Shown here piece after piece: positions 34,588 through 43,395 of a stretch of DNA of 64,000 nucleotides; within the stretch, counting starts at the first letter, position 1; the number at the start of each line of letters is the position of its first letter. The DNA is from G963665185 sp049723905. Its GTDB lineage: Bacteria > Desulfobacterota > Desulfovibrionia > Desulfovibrionales > Desulfovibrionaceae. Below the pieces are notes generated by a model, which searched no databases, was not told the origin of the DNA, and saw nothing but the letters and a program-made list of their open reading frames with translations. Position numbers and translations under genes: made by a program. Where the stretch lies: positions 1,426,001 through 1,490,000 of the forward strand of contig NZ_JBJKFD010000001.1 of assembly GCF_049723905.1 (NCBI RefSeq). The letters are read 5' to 3'.

Positions 34588-35967
34588 CTAACCTATCATC
34601 TTGCCGGGATTGAGGATTCCCTTGGGATCAAGGGCGGCCTTCATCTTTCTGGAATATTCAATGGTGGCACGGGTGGTCTCTTTTTCCATGTACTTGGACT
34701 TGGCAAGACCGATGCCGTGTTCGCCGGAGAGTGTTCCGCCCAGCTTGAGGGCGTCGTCGAAAATAGCGTCAACGGCTTTTTCCACGCGTTCCCACTCTTC
34801 CTTGTTGCGCTTGTCGGTCAGGATGGTGGGATGCAGGTTGCCGTCGCCAGCGTGACCAAAGGTCCCGATGGTCAGGTCGAACCTCTTGGCAATATCCTTG
34901 ATGGCAGCCATCATTGCAGGAATCTTGCTGCGGGGCACGGTGGCGTCTTCAAGCACACAGGTGGGCTTGAGGTTGGCCAGTGCGGGCAGCGCATCGCGGC
35001 GGGCCTGCCAGACCTTGTCGCGCTGTGCGGCGTTCTGCGCCACATCCACGGACTGTGCGTGGTTGGCCTTGCAGATCTCTTCCACGACCTTGGCGTCCTG
35101 TTCCACCTGGGCGGGGTGTCCATCGACTTCGATGAGCAGCAGGGCTTCGGCTTCTGTGGGCAGACCGGCTTTGCGGAAGTTTTCCACGGTGCGGATGGTG
35201 AAGTTGTCCATCAGCTCCAGGGTTGCCGGAACGATCTTGGCGGCGATGATGGCCGCTACGCTCTCGGTGGCATGGATGACGTCGTCGAACACCGCCATCA
35301 TGGAACAGGCGCTCTGAGCGGGCGGTATCAGCTTGAGGGTGATTTCCGAGAAAACGCCCAGGGTCCCTTCGGAAGCAACCATGAGTGCTCCCAGGTTGTA
35401 CCCGGTAACACATTTCACGGTACGCGAACCGGCCTTGACCAGCTGGCCGCAGCTGTCGAAGAAATCCACGCCCATGACGTAGTCCTTGGTGACGCCGTAC
35501 TTGAGGCCGCGCAAGCCACCGGCGTTTTCCGCCACGTTGCCGCCAAGGGTGGACACGGCCTGGCTGCCTGGGTCCGGAGGATAAAACAGGCCGCGCTTGG
35601 CGACCTCGGTGGCAAACTTGGCCGTAACCACGCCGGGTTCGACCCGAGCGTACATGTCGGCCTCGTTGATTTCCAAAATTTTTGTCAGGGCATTGGTCAG
35701 GATGACGATGCCGCCTTTTTTAGGAATCGTGCCACCGGAAAGGTTGGAACCTGCGCCGCGTACGGTCATGGGCAGTCCGTGTTCGAAACACACGGCCACA
35801 ACACGGCCAAGCTGTTCAGTACTGGTGGGACGCACGGCCATTGCCGGATGCACCGGGTCCAGAACTGCGGAGTCGTAGGAGTAGCTGTGCACGTCGGCTT
35901 CATCGGCCATGACGTTGCCCTTCCCAACAATCGCTTCAAAATCTTTAATCAATGCTTCGTTGGACAT
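34588..35967 (-). CDS. glcD: FAD-linked D-lactate/glycolate dehydrogenase subunit, GlcD-like (459 aa)
   Basis: Flavoprotein of the VAO/PCMH family. The N-terminal FAD-binding domain shows MTVRGAGSNLSGGTIPKKGG and DPGSQAVSTLGGNVAENAGG. The C-terminal FAD-oxidase domain shows TFGHAGDGNLHPTI and LSGEHGIGLAKSKYM. The length is typical. Placed after the lactate permease gene and before its Fe-S subunit, it probably oxidises D-lactate to pyruvate (D. vulgaris DVU3027 equivalent). With the Lut system downstream the operon covers both lactate isomers. Confidence 0.94.
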   Translation of the reverse strand: MSNEALIKDFEAIVGKGNVMADEADVHSYSYDSAVLDPVHPAMAVRPTSTEQLGRVVAVCFEHGLPMTVRGAGSNLSGGTIPKKGGIVILTNALTKILEINEADMYARVEPGVVTAKFATEVAKRGLFYPPDPGSQAVSTLGGNVAENAGGLRGLKYGVTKDYVMGVDFFDSCGQLVKAGSRTVKCVTGYNLGALMVASEGTLGVFSEITLKLIPPAQSACSMMAVFDDVIHATESVAAIIAAKIVPATLELMDNFTIRTVENFRKAGLPTEAEALLLIEVDGHPAQVEQDAKVVEEICKANHAQSVDVAQNAAQRDKVWQARRDALPALANLKPTCVLEDATVPRSKIPAMMAAIKDIAKRFDLTIGTFGHAGDGNLHPTILTDKRNKEEWERVEKAVDAIFDDALKLGGTLSGEHGIGLAKSKYMEKETTRATIEYSRKMKAALDPKGILNPGKMIG

Positions 35968-35984
35968 GTTCTGTCTCCTTAAAT

Positions 35985-36013
35985 TCCCCCAAGGGCAAAA
36001 TGCCCCCGGGGGA
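35985..36013 (-). terminator. Hairpin between lactate permease and glcD
   Basis: TCCCCC and GGGGGA, then GGGCA and TGCCC, form a two-part stem with AA/CC mismatches and a three-base loop, 21 bases after the permease stop. It lacks a good T-run on the minus strand, so it is more likely a processing or stability stem than a full terminator. Confidence 0.45.
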
Positions 36014-36034
36014 TTGTCTTCCGTCTCGTCCGGT

Positions 36035-37726
36035 CTAAAAGAGCCCGGGGTACATTCCTAAATACACCATGCCCAGGATACCTACCACCAGACCGTACAA
36101 CAGCAGCGGAATGCAGTTGCGTCGGATGAGCAGGCCTTCCACACCGGCCAGGCCAACCGTGGCGCAGGCGGCAACAATGTTGTGAATGCAGACCATGTTA
36201 CCCATGGCTCCACCCACAGCCTGCTGGGCGACCACAAGGGTCTTGGAAATGCCCAGCGTGGAAGCAATGCCGTACTGGAAGTCGGCAAAGAGCAGGTCGG
36301 AAACGGTGTTCGATCCGGTGATGAAGGAACCGAGAGCGCCAACAAAGGAGGCGAACATCGGCCAGCTGGACCCCACAAGGGCTGCACAGGCTTCGGCCAT
36401 GGACAGCGGCATGGACGGCGCGCCAATGGTGTTGTGCGCCGACTGCTTGAAGATTTCCACCAAAGCAACGGCTGCGAGCAGCGCGATGGCGGGGTTCTTC
36501 ATGCTCTTGAAGGTATCGGTCCAGGCTTCCTTGACCTTGGCGGCAGGCATCTTGTGCAGAAACACGGTCAGCACCGCGACCAGGGCAAACGGAATGGTAC
36601 CAGGCAGGTACAGAGGTTTCATGGAGAAGTTGACGGTTTCAAAGCCCAGGATATGGTGGAAGCTGATTACCCAGGCGGAGACCATGCCCTTGAAAGGCAG
36701 ATCGTTGATGCGGGTAAGCACCAGGATGATGCCGATGAGCACGTACGGCAGCCAGGCGCGGAACTGGCTCATGTGAGGCTTGTATTCCTTGCCTTCCTCA
36801 GGCTTGATGCTGCCGGTCCAGTCGGCTTCCCAGGTGGACTGGGGACCGAAATCCCAGGTGTCCTCAGGCAGAAACCAGCCCTGCTTGGCCGCATAGATCA
36901 CGGCAGCGGTGCCGAGCAGCCCGCCCAACAGGGAGGGGAACTCCACACCAATAAGGAAGGCGGTCAGTACATAAGGAACTGCGAAGCATGTCGAAGCGAA
37001 AAGGGAAAACTTCCATGCGCCAAGTCCTTCGGTCCACGATTTGTTGCGGCCGAAGAAGCGGGTGAGAAGCATGTTGGTGAACAGGGGAATAATGAAGATC
37101 ATGGGCAGATGCAAAATGGCCGACCATTCGCCCACGTCTTTGAGAAATACGCCAAAAGAGGCCAGTCCGTCGGCATGTCCCGAGGCGATGGCGCTTTCCA
37201 CAACCGGTTTGAGGTTTTTAAGGCCGAACCAAACCGGAGTTCCCACCGCACCAAAGGTGACGGGGAAGGAGTTCAGGACAAGACAGACCATGGCCGCGGC
37301 CAGTGCGGGAAATCCCAGACTGAGCAGCAGAGGTGCACAAATGGCGGCAGGCGTACCAAAACCGGCCGAACCTTCGATGAAGGCCGCGAACACCGTGGCA
37401 ATGATGATCACCTGCACCCTGCGGTCACGGCTCAGCCCATGGAAACCATAGTTGATGGTCTCCATGCCGCCGCTGTCACGCATAGTGTAGAGGATCAAGA
37501 TTGCACCGAAAACGATGATCAGCACGTTGATGGCTCCACCGAAACCTGCAAGAGTTGAAGCTACAACAAACATTACAGGCATTTTCCAAAAAAGGACGCC
37601 GAAAACCGCAGTTACAAGCCATGCCAAGGGCATTGCCTTCGTCGCAGGCCAACGCATCCCCACCATCAGCACCAAGGCCAGTGCAATGGGCACCAGCGCC
37701 AAGAGCGCAAGGACTCCAATAGACAT
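36035..37726 (-). CDS. lldP: L-lactate permease (563 aa)
   Basis: Lactate:proton symporter of the LctP/GlcA family in the inner membrane, with about 12-14 helices. Family stretches are SAGFGTPAAICAPLLLSLGF (about 121-140), VTFGAVGTPVWFGLKNL and, near the C-terminus, GSFITGSNTVSDLLFADFQ and AVGGAMGNMVCIHNIVAACA. The ATG at 37726 is preferred over a GTG nine bases earlier because AAGGAG is correctly spaced from it. It lies between por and the lactate dehydrogenase genes. Confidence 0.96.
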   Translation of the reverse strand: MSIGVLALLALVPIALALVLMVGMRWPATKAMPLAWLVTAVFGVLFWKMPVMFVVASTLAGFGGAINVLIIVFGAILILYTMRDSGGMETINYGFHGLSRDRRVQVIIIATVFAAFIEGSAGFGTPAAICAPLLLSLGFPALAAAMVCLVLNSFPVTFGAVGTPVWFGLKNLKPVVESAIASGHADGLASFGVFLKDVGEWSAILHLPMIFIIPLFTNMLLTRFFGRNKSWTEGLGAWKFSLFASTCFAVPYVLTAFLIGVEFPSLLGGLLGTAAVIYAAKQGWFLPEDTWDFGPQSTWEADWTGSIKPEEGKEYKPHMSQFRAWLPYVLIGIILVLTRINDLPFKGMVSAWVISFHHILGFETVNFSMKPLYLPGTIPFALVAVLTVFLHKMPAAKVKEAWTDTFKSMKNPAIALLAAVALVEIFKQSAHNTIGAPSMPLSMAEACAALVGSSWPMFASFVGALGSFITGSNTVSDLLFADFQYGIASTLGISKTLVVAQQAVGGAMGNMVCIHNIVAACATVGLAGVEGLLIRRNCIPLLLYGLVVGILGMVYLGMYPGLF

Positions 37727-37809
37727 AGGAACCACTCCTTACTCGTTCGGGTTACTTCCAACCATCCCTTGGGGGCGATCCAGGACAGACCACCCTTCCA
37801 TCGACAGAT

Positions 37810-37855
37810 AAAAAACCCCGCCCGCACTGACGGGCCAGACAATGCGAGCGGGGGG
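37810..37855 (-). terminator. Partial terminator between por and lldP
   Basis: On the minus strand, CCCCGCTCGCA and TGCGGGCGGGG pair around a loop of about 20 bases and are followed by six T. It begins nine bases after the por stop at 37865. Since the downstream genes continue in the same direction with only this gap, it probably acts as a leaky terminator that leaves por the most abundant message. Confidence 0.75.
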
Positions 37856-37864
37856 GATTACAAG

Positions 37865-40800
37865 TTACTCGGCAGTAGCCGGGTTGTGCTTGGACAGGTA
37901 TTCCAGGGCCTTGAAACGCCTGTCGTAGTCTTCCTCAATTTCCGAGCGCAGGCGCTTGGATTCTTCGGGGAAGAGTTTCTCCAGCAGGCCGTAGCGGTTT
38001 TCGCCGCTGAGGAATTCCTGCAGGGTTCCGTCGGGAGCCTTGGAGTCGAGGGAGAGAGGATTCTCGCCCTTGTCGGCCAGCTCGGGGTTGTAGCGGAACA
38101 GCGGCCAGTAGCCGGAGTCCACGGCCAGCTTTTCTTCCATCTGGGTCTTGCCCATGCCTTTGCGGATGCCCTGGTTGATGCAGGGAGCGTAGCAAATGAC
38201 CAGGGAAGGACCGGGGTAGGCTTCAGCTTCGCTGAAGGCCTTGAGCAGCTGCTGCTTGTTGGCACCCATGGAGACGGTGGCAACGTAAACGTAGCCGTAG
38301 GTCATGGCCATGGCGGCAAGATTCTTCTTGCCGGTCTTTTTGCCGGAAGCGGCAAACTTGGCGATGGAGCCGAGCGGGGTAGCCTTGGAGGACTGACCAC
38401 CGGTGTTGGAGTACACTTCGGTATCCATGACCAGGATATTGATGTCTTCGCCAGAAGCCAGGACGTGGTCCACTCCACCGTAACCGATGTCGTAGGCCCA
38501 ACCGTCGCCACCGAAGATCCAGAAGGACTTCTTGCCGAACAGGTCGTCCATGGAAGCGATTTCTTTCAGCAGTTCGTCGTCGGCCTTGGCAAGCTCGGCC
38601 TTCATGGTCTTGCCGAACTCAACGGACTTGTCAGCGTCGTCCTTGTTGTCCAGCCAGCCCTTCATGGCTTCGCCCAGTGCACCGTCAACACCCTTTTCCA
38701 GTGCCTTGGCGACCAGGTCTGCCAGCTTGGCGCGACGATGATCGATGCCCATGTTCAGGCCAAAGCCGAACTCGGCGGCATCTTCAAACAGGGAGTTACC
38801 CCAGGCAGGACCGTGACCGTTGCTGTCTGTGCAGTACGGAGTGGTCGGAGCGGAGGCACCCCAGATGGAGGAGCAGCCGGTGGCGTTGGCAATAACCATG
38901 CGTTCGCCGAACAGCTGGGTAAGCACCTTGACGTACGGGGTTTCGCCGCAACCAGCGCAGGCACCGGAGAATTCCAGGTGAGAGGTCTGGTACTGGCTGC
39001 CCTTGACCGTATTGCGCTTGAACAGATCGCCCTTGTTGGAAACCGTCTGGCTGAAGTCGAAGTTGGCGACTTCCTTGGCGGCTTCTGCGGCCTGAGGCTG
39101 CATGACCAGGGCTTTTTCCTTGGCAGGACAGATGTCGGCGCAGTTGCCGCAACCGAGGCAGTCCATGGTGTTGACCTGGATGCGCAGCTTCATGCCCTTT
39201 ACTTCCTTGCCCTTGGCTTCCAGAGTCTTGAAGGACTCGGGAGCACCGGCCAGTTCCTCATCCGTGGCGAGCACGGGCAGGATGGCGCTGTGGGGGCAGA
39301 CAAAGGCGCACTGGTTGCACTGGATGCAGTTTTCAGGAATCCACTGCGGGACGTTGATGGCCACGCCGCGCTTTTCGTACTTGGAAGTGGACAGGGGAAC
39401 CAGTCCGTCGGCAGTGAAGGTGCTCACGGGCAGTTCGTCGCCCTTCTGAGCCAGCACCGGACGGGCAATGTTCTTGATGTAATCGGGCTCGTCCGCAACA
39501 ACAGCCGCGGTTTCGTCCTTGGCGTCCTTCCAGGAAGCAGGAACATCGATTTTGACAAGGTTGTCAGCAGCCTGTTCAACTGCAGCGATGTTCATGTTGA
39601 CAATCTTGTCACCCTTCTTGCCGTATGCCTTCTTGATGGATTCCTTCAGGTAGGCAACAGCGTCATCAAAGGGAATGACTTCCGCCAGCTTGAAGAAGGC
39701 GGTCTGCATGATCATATTGATGCGTCCGCCCAGTCCGACGCTGGCAGCGATCTTGACTGCGTCGACGGTGTACAGGCGGATATTCTTTTCAGCCAGGACG
39801 CGACGCATGGCAGCGGGCAGCTCGGATTCCATCTGATCGACGGTCCAGGGGCAGTTCAGCACGAACACACCGCCGTCCTTGATGCCTTCCAGTACGTCGT
39901 ACAGGTGCACGTAGCTGGGGTTGTGGCAGGCCACGTAGTCGGCCGCGTTGACCAGATAGGTGGACTGGATGGGCTGCTTGCCGAAACGCAGGTGGGAAAC
40001 CGTGATGCCGCCGGACTTTTTGGAGTCGTAGGCAAAGTATCCCTGAGCGTACAGGTCGGTCTTGTCACCGATGATTTTAATGGCCTGCTTGTTGGCGCCA
40101 ACCGTACCGTCGGCACCCAGTCCCCAGAACTTGCACTGGACAGTGCCTTCGGGAGTGGTGTCGGCGAAAGGAGCAACGTCCAGAGACAGGTTGGTGACGT
40201 CGTCTTTGATACCCACGGTGAAGTGGTTACGGGGAGTGGCGGCAGCCATGTTGTCGTACACGGCCTTGACCATTGCGGGGTTGAACTCCTTGGAGCCCAA
40301 ACCATAACGGCCGCCGACAACCGGCAGATCCGAACCCTTTTCACGCAGGGCGGTGCACACGTCCAGGTACAGCGGCTCGCCGTGCGCGCCGGGTTCCTTG
40401 GTGCGGTCCAGAACGGACAGGCACTTCACCGTCTTGGGCAGAGCGTCGAGCATGGCTTCGGGAATGAAGGGACGATACATGCGCACCTTGACCAGACCGA
40501 CCTTTTCGCCATTGGCGTTCAGGCGGTTGACCACTTCTTCGATGGTCTCGCAGGCGGAGCCCATGGAAATGATGACGCGATCGGCTTCGGGATGTCCGAC
40601 GTAGTCGAACAGGCTGTATTTGCGACCGGTCAGTTCGCTGACCTTGCGCATCTCTTCCGCAACGATGGCGGCAAGATTATTGTAGTAGGGGTTGGCGGCT
40701 TCGCGACCCTGGAAGTAGATATCCGGGTTCTGAGCCGTACCACGAATCTGAGGATGTTCGGGATTCATGGAGCGGGCACGGAATTCGGCGATCTTGTCGA

Positions 40801-41389
40801 AGTTCACCAATTTCTTCATGTCCGCGTAATCGATCATCTCGACCTTCTGGATTTCGTGCGAAGTCCGGAAGCCGTCGAAGAAGTGCAGGAAAGGCACGCT
40901 GGATTCGATGGCCGAAAGGTGAGAGACCAGGGCCATATCCATGGCTTCCTGAACCGAGTTGGAGGACAGCATGGCAAAGCCGGTCTGGCGGCATGCCATA
41001 ACGTCCTGGTGGTCGCCGAAGATGGACAGGGCGTGGGCGGCAATGGCCCGGGCAGACACATGGAAGACACCGGGAAGCAGTTCACCGGAAATCTTGTACA
41101 TGTTGGGGATCATGAGCAGCAGGCCCTGAGAGGCAGTGAAGGTGCTGGTCAGTGCGCCTGCGGCCAAAGAGCCGTGGACGGCACCGGCAGCGCCGGCTTC
41201 GCTCTGCATCTGCTTCACATTGACCTTCTGGTCAAAGATGTTCAGCTGACCTTGGGCGGCCCATTCGTCGGCCAGTTCGCCCATGGTGGACGACGGGGTG
41301 ATGGGATAGATGGCCGCAGTGTCGCTCATTGCATACGCAACGTACGCAGCAGCAGTGTTGCCATCGATGGTTTTCATGGTTTTCGCCAT
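37865..41389 (-). CDS. por: Pyruvate:ferredoxin oxidoreductase, single-chain (1174 aa)
   Basis: Oxidises pyruvate to acetyl-CoA and CO2 and reduces ferredoxin. Domain order: N-terminal alpha domain (AIYPITPSSTMGE), gamma domain from about 415 (CKFWGLGADGTVGANKQA), two [4Fe-4S] ferredoxin motifs at about 680-760 (CIQCNQCAFVCP, CLGCGNCADICP), then the thiamine diphosphate domain with CAGCGETPY and FGGDGWAYDIGYGGVDHVLA. D. africanus PFOR is 1232 residues and carries a ~60-residue C-terminal domain that protects the proximal cluster. This protein ends at 1174 and appears to lack it. AAGGAG precedes the ATG. It is the first and probably most expressed gene of the operon. Confidence 0.97.
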   Translation of the reverse strand: MAKTMKTIDGNTAAAYVAYAMSDTAAIYPITPSSTMGELADEWAAQGQLNIFDQKVNVKQMQSEAGAAGAVHGSLAAGALTSTFTASQGLLLMIPNMYKISGELLPGVFHVSARAIAAHALSIFGDHQDVMACRQTGFAMLSSNSVQEAMDMALVSHLSAIESSVPFLHFFDGFRTSHEIQKVEMIDYADMKKLVNFDKIAEFRARSMNPEHPQIRGTAQNPDIYFQGREAANPYYNNLAAIVAEEMRKVSELTGRKYSLFDYVGHPEADRVIISMGSACETIEEVVNRLNANGEKVGLVKVRMYRPFIPEAMLDALPKTVKCLSVLDRTKEPGAHGEPLYLDVCTALREKGSDLPVVGGRYGLGSKEFNPAMVKAVYDNMAAATPRNHFTVGIKDDVTNLSLDVAPFADTTPEGTVQCKFWGLGADGTVGANKQAIKIIGDKTDLYAQGYFAYDSKKSGGITVSHLRFGKQPIQSTYLVNAADYVACHNPSYVHLYDVLEGIKDGGVFVLNCPWTVDQMESELPAAMRRVLAEKNIRLYTVDAVKIAASVGLGGRINMIMQTAFFKLAEVIPFDDAVAYLKESIKKAYGKKGDKIVNMNIAAVEQAADNLVKIDVPASWKDAKDETAAVVADEPDYIKNIARPVLAQKGDELPVSTFTADGLVPLSTSKYEKRGVAINVPQWIPENCIQCNQCAFVCPHSAILPVLATDEELAGAPESFKTLEAKGKEVKGMKLRIQVNTMDCLGCGNCADICPAKEKALVMQPQAAEAAKEVANFDFSQTVSNKGDLFKRNTVKGSQYQTSHLEFSGACAGCGETPYVKVLTQLFGERMVIANATGCSSIWGASAPTTPYCTDSNGHGPAWGNSLFEDAAEFGFGLNMGIDHRRAKLADLVAKALEKGVDGALGEAMKGWLDNKDDADKSVEFGKTMKAELAKADDELLKEIASMDDLFGKKSFWIFGGDGWAYDIGYGGVDHVLASGEDINILVMDTEVYSNTGGQSSKATPLGSIAKFAASGKKTGKKNLAAMAMTYGYVYVATVSMGANKQQLLKAFSEAEAYPGPSLVICYAPCINQGIRKGMGKTQMEEKLAVDSGYWPLFRYNPELADKGENPLSLDSKAPDGTLQEFLSGENRYGLLEKLFPEESKRLRSEIEEDYDRRFKALEYLSKHNPATAE

Positions 41390-41478
41390 TTCCCAGTTCT
41401 CCTTGGGTTTTATTGAGGTGTCTCTTCGCGGCCCCGCTATTCCCCGCCTTTTACGGATCCGCGACGTTGCGCTATAGA

Positions 41479-41494
41479 ATCAACATTCATGCCA
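41479..41494 (-). promoter_or_regulatory. Candidate sigma-54 promoter of the por operon
   Basis: Minus-strand TGGCATGAATGTTGAT fits the -24/-12 consensus TGGCACGnnnnTTGCW at all but two defined positions (T for C at the sixth base, A for C in TTGC). It lies 90 bases before the por ATG, leaving a leader of about 77 bases. The gene just upstream encodes a sigma-54 activator, which is independent support. Confidence 0.55.
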
Positions 41495-41517
41495 GCCGAA
41501 AAGAGCAGAAACAAAGC

Positions 41518-41536
41518 TAATGTTTACAGAACATTA
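41518..41536. promoter_or_regulatory. Inverted repeat, candidate activator site upstream of por
   Basis: TAATGTT-TACAG-AACATTA is a perfect seven-base inverted repeat, about 60 bases upstream of the start predicted from the sigma-54 element. A related half-site, AATGTTTAAC, lies at 41629-41638. Distal paired sites are expected for a sigma-54 activator such as the response regulator encoded at 41901-43391. The rest of the 41390-41900 gap holds no gene. Confidence 0.45.
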
Positions 41537-41900
41537 ACAAGGTCAAGCTATTTTAACAGGTTGGCAGTGTCCCATTGGCGTCCGTTTTTTCAGACAATCC
41601 GCCCAAAACGGAAAAGCCGATGCAACAGAATGTTTAACGCAATGTGCGGTTCCCGGGGATATATAAGGGCCGTCCGTTTTTCCGGGATTCACGAACAGCA
41701 AGCGTCCGCCTCGTCTTGAGGCCGGCGTCCTATTTCCAAAACAGCCCCCCAACATGGTGGCATGCCGGAAGACAGAATACGGCGGAAGAACTTGATGGTT
41801 GAGGTTGAATCTTCTTTTTCGGATCGCAGGTCTTCCGCTGGTTTGCGCCCTTGCGCACCGTGTCCGAAAAATCAGACGCACAAAACAACAAACTGAAACT

Positions 41901-43391
41901 TCAAATATTCATGTCGTGCTTTTTGAGCAGCGCATACAAATGCGACCGCGACAGCCCGGAGAGCGCCATCATGGTAGCCAGATCACCGTCTGTGCTCCGA
42001 ATCAGCTCCTTGAGGTACTCGACTTCCGCCAACCCCTTGAACTCTCTGAGTGTCGGCATATCCTCGTGGAACACACACATGGTGGAATGCATGGACTCCG
42101 TAAAGCCTTCTTCCGGCTTTTCGTCCATGGCGGTTCCTCCGGGGCGTGTTCCGCCCCCGATTCCTACACCGGGGAGTCCACCGTTATCCTCCCCCTGCCC
42201 GCTTCCATCCTCGGCAAACTGGGCCTTGGCGACCTTGATCCGGATATCGCGGGGCAGATGCATGGTGTAAATGGTCTTTTCCCCCTGCGAAGCGTAGTAG
42301 GCCCGCTCCAGAACATTGAACAGTTCCCGGACATTGCCGGGCCAGTCGTAGCTTTGCAGGGTGGGGATGAAGTGCGAATCCATGCCTTTAATCGGCATGT
42401 GGTTGTGTTCGCACAACTCCGCCAGATGGTGCAGGGTCAGGTGTTTTATATCATCGAGGCGCTTGCGCAGAGGTGGCAGGTTCAGGTGTACGGTCTTGAG
42501 GCGAAACAGCAGATCGCGGCGGAATTCGCCCCTCTCGACCATGGCTTCAAGATCCCTGTTCGTCGCGGAGATCAGCCTGAAATCGCTGTGAATCTCCTGG
42601 GTGTCGCCCACGGGACGGAACCTGCGCTCCTGCAGCACGCGCAGGAAAGCCTTCTGCATGTCCATGGGCAGTTCGCCAATCTCGTCCAGGAAGAGGGTTC
42701 CCCCGTCTGCCTGGCGCACAAGCCCTTCGTTATCTTGATGTGCTCCGGTAAACGCACCCTTTTTGTGGCCAAAGAGGATGCTCTCCACCAGGGAGCCGGT
42801 CATGGCGGCACAGTCCACAACCACAAAATTATTCTGCGCCCTGGAGCTGTTTTTATGGATGGTGCGGGCGAATAATTCCTTGCCGGTGCCTGTCTCGCCT
42901 GTAATGAGCGCATTGGAAGCAGACTGGGCAGCCTGGGCAACCAGGTCAAAACAGGCGCGCAGCGACGGGCTGCGTCCGACCACGCCTTCCAGGTCCAGGG
43001 CAACCGCTTCGTTGGAAGCCGCTTTTTCCTTATGATATTTGATGGCCCGCCCAAGCGTGAGGCTGATCTGCTTGATGGATGAAGGCTTGAGCAAATAGTC
43101 CCAGGCGCCTTCGCTGATAGCCAGCTCCGCACCGTCGGGATCGCCCTGTCCGGTAAGGATGATGACTTCCGGAGCGTCGGGCAGCTTGCGGATTTCCGGA
43201 AGAATGCGCAATCCGATGACGTCGGGAAGATTGATATCCAGAAAGACGACGTCGAACTGCCGACCGGACAGCAGTTCTCTTGCACGTTCCAAACTGCCCG
43301 CGGAATCACAGTCGTAGGTCAGCCTGGTAATCAGACTTTCCATGGTTTCGCAGACCTGGCGGTCATCGTCGATGATAAGGATGCGGGACAC
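41901..43391 (-). CDS. Sigma-54-dependent response regulator of the lactate operon (496 aa)
   Basis: NtrC-type activator. The receiver domain at 1-120 has DDD near residues 8-10, phospho-acceptor D52 in VVFLDINLPD, and LLKP. The AAA+ domain at about 145-385 has ALITGETGTGKELFAR (Walker A), KGAFTGA for sigma-54 contact and GGTLFLDEIGELPMD (Walker B). A glycine-rich linker (about 395-430) leads to a Fis-type helix-turn-helix at the end (LATMMALSGLSRSHLYALLK). Genome position matches D. vulgaris DVU3023. It lies four bases after the sensor kinase gene and next to por, which it most likely activates. Confidence 0.93.
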   Translation of the reverse strand: MSRILIIDDDRQVCETMESLITRLTYDCDSAGSLERARELLSGRQFDVVFLDINLPDVIGLRILPEIRKLPDAPEVIILTGQGDPDGAELAISEGAWDYLLKPSSIKQISLTLGRAIKYHKEKAASNEAVALDLEGVVGRSPSLRACFDLVAQAAQSASNALITGETGTGKELFARTIHKNSSRAQNNFVVVDCAAMTGSLVESILFGHKKGAFTGAHQDNEGLVRQADGGTLFLDEIGELPMDMQKAFLRVLQERRFRPVGDTQEIHSDFRLISATNRDLEAMVERGEFRRDLLFRLKTVHLNLPPLRKRLDDIKHLTLHHLAELCEHNHMPIKGMDSHFIPTLQSYDWPGNVRELFNVLERAYYASQGEKTIYTMHLPRDIRIKVAKAQFAEDGSGQGEDNGGLPGVGIGGGTRPGGTAMDEKPEEGFTESMHSTMCVFHEDMPTLREFKGLAEVEYLKELIRSTDGDLATMMALSGLSRSHLYALLKKHDMNI

Positions 43392-43395
43392 TGGA

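Noticed and set aside
37769..41416. 1215-aa plus-strand open frame opposite por
   Set aside because: A frame shadow caused by GC-rich codons of the por gene. The minus strand encodes an unmistakable pyruvate:ferredoxin oxidoreductase.
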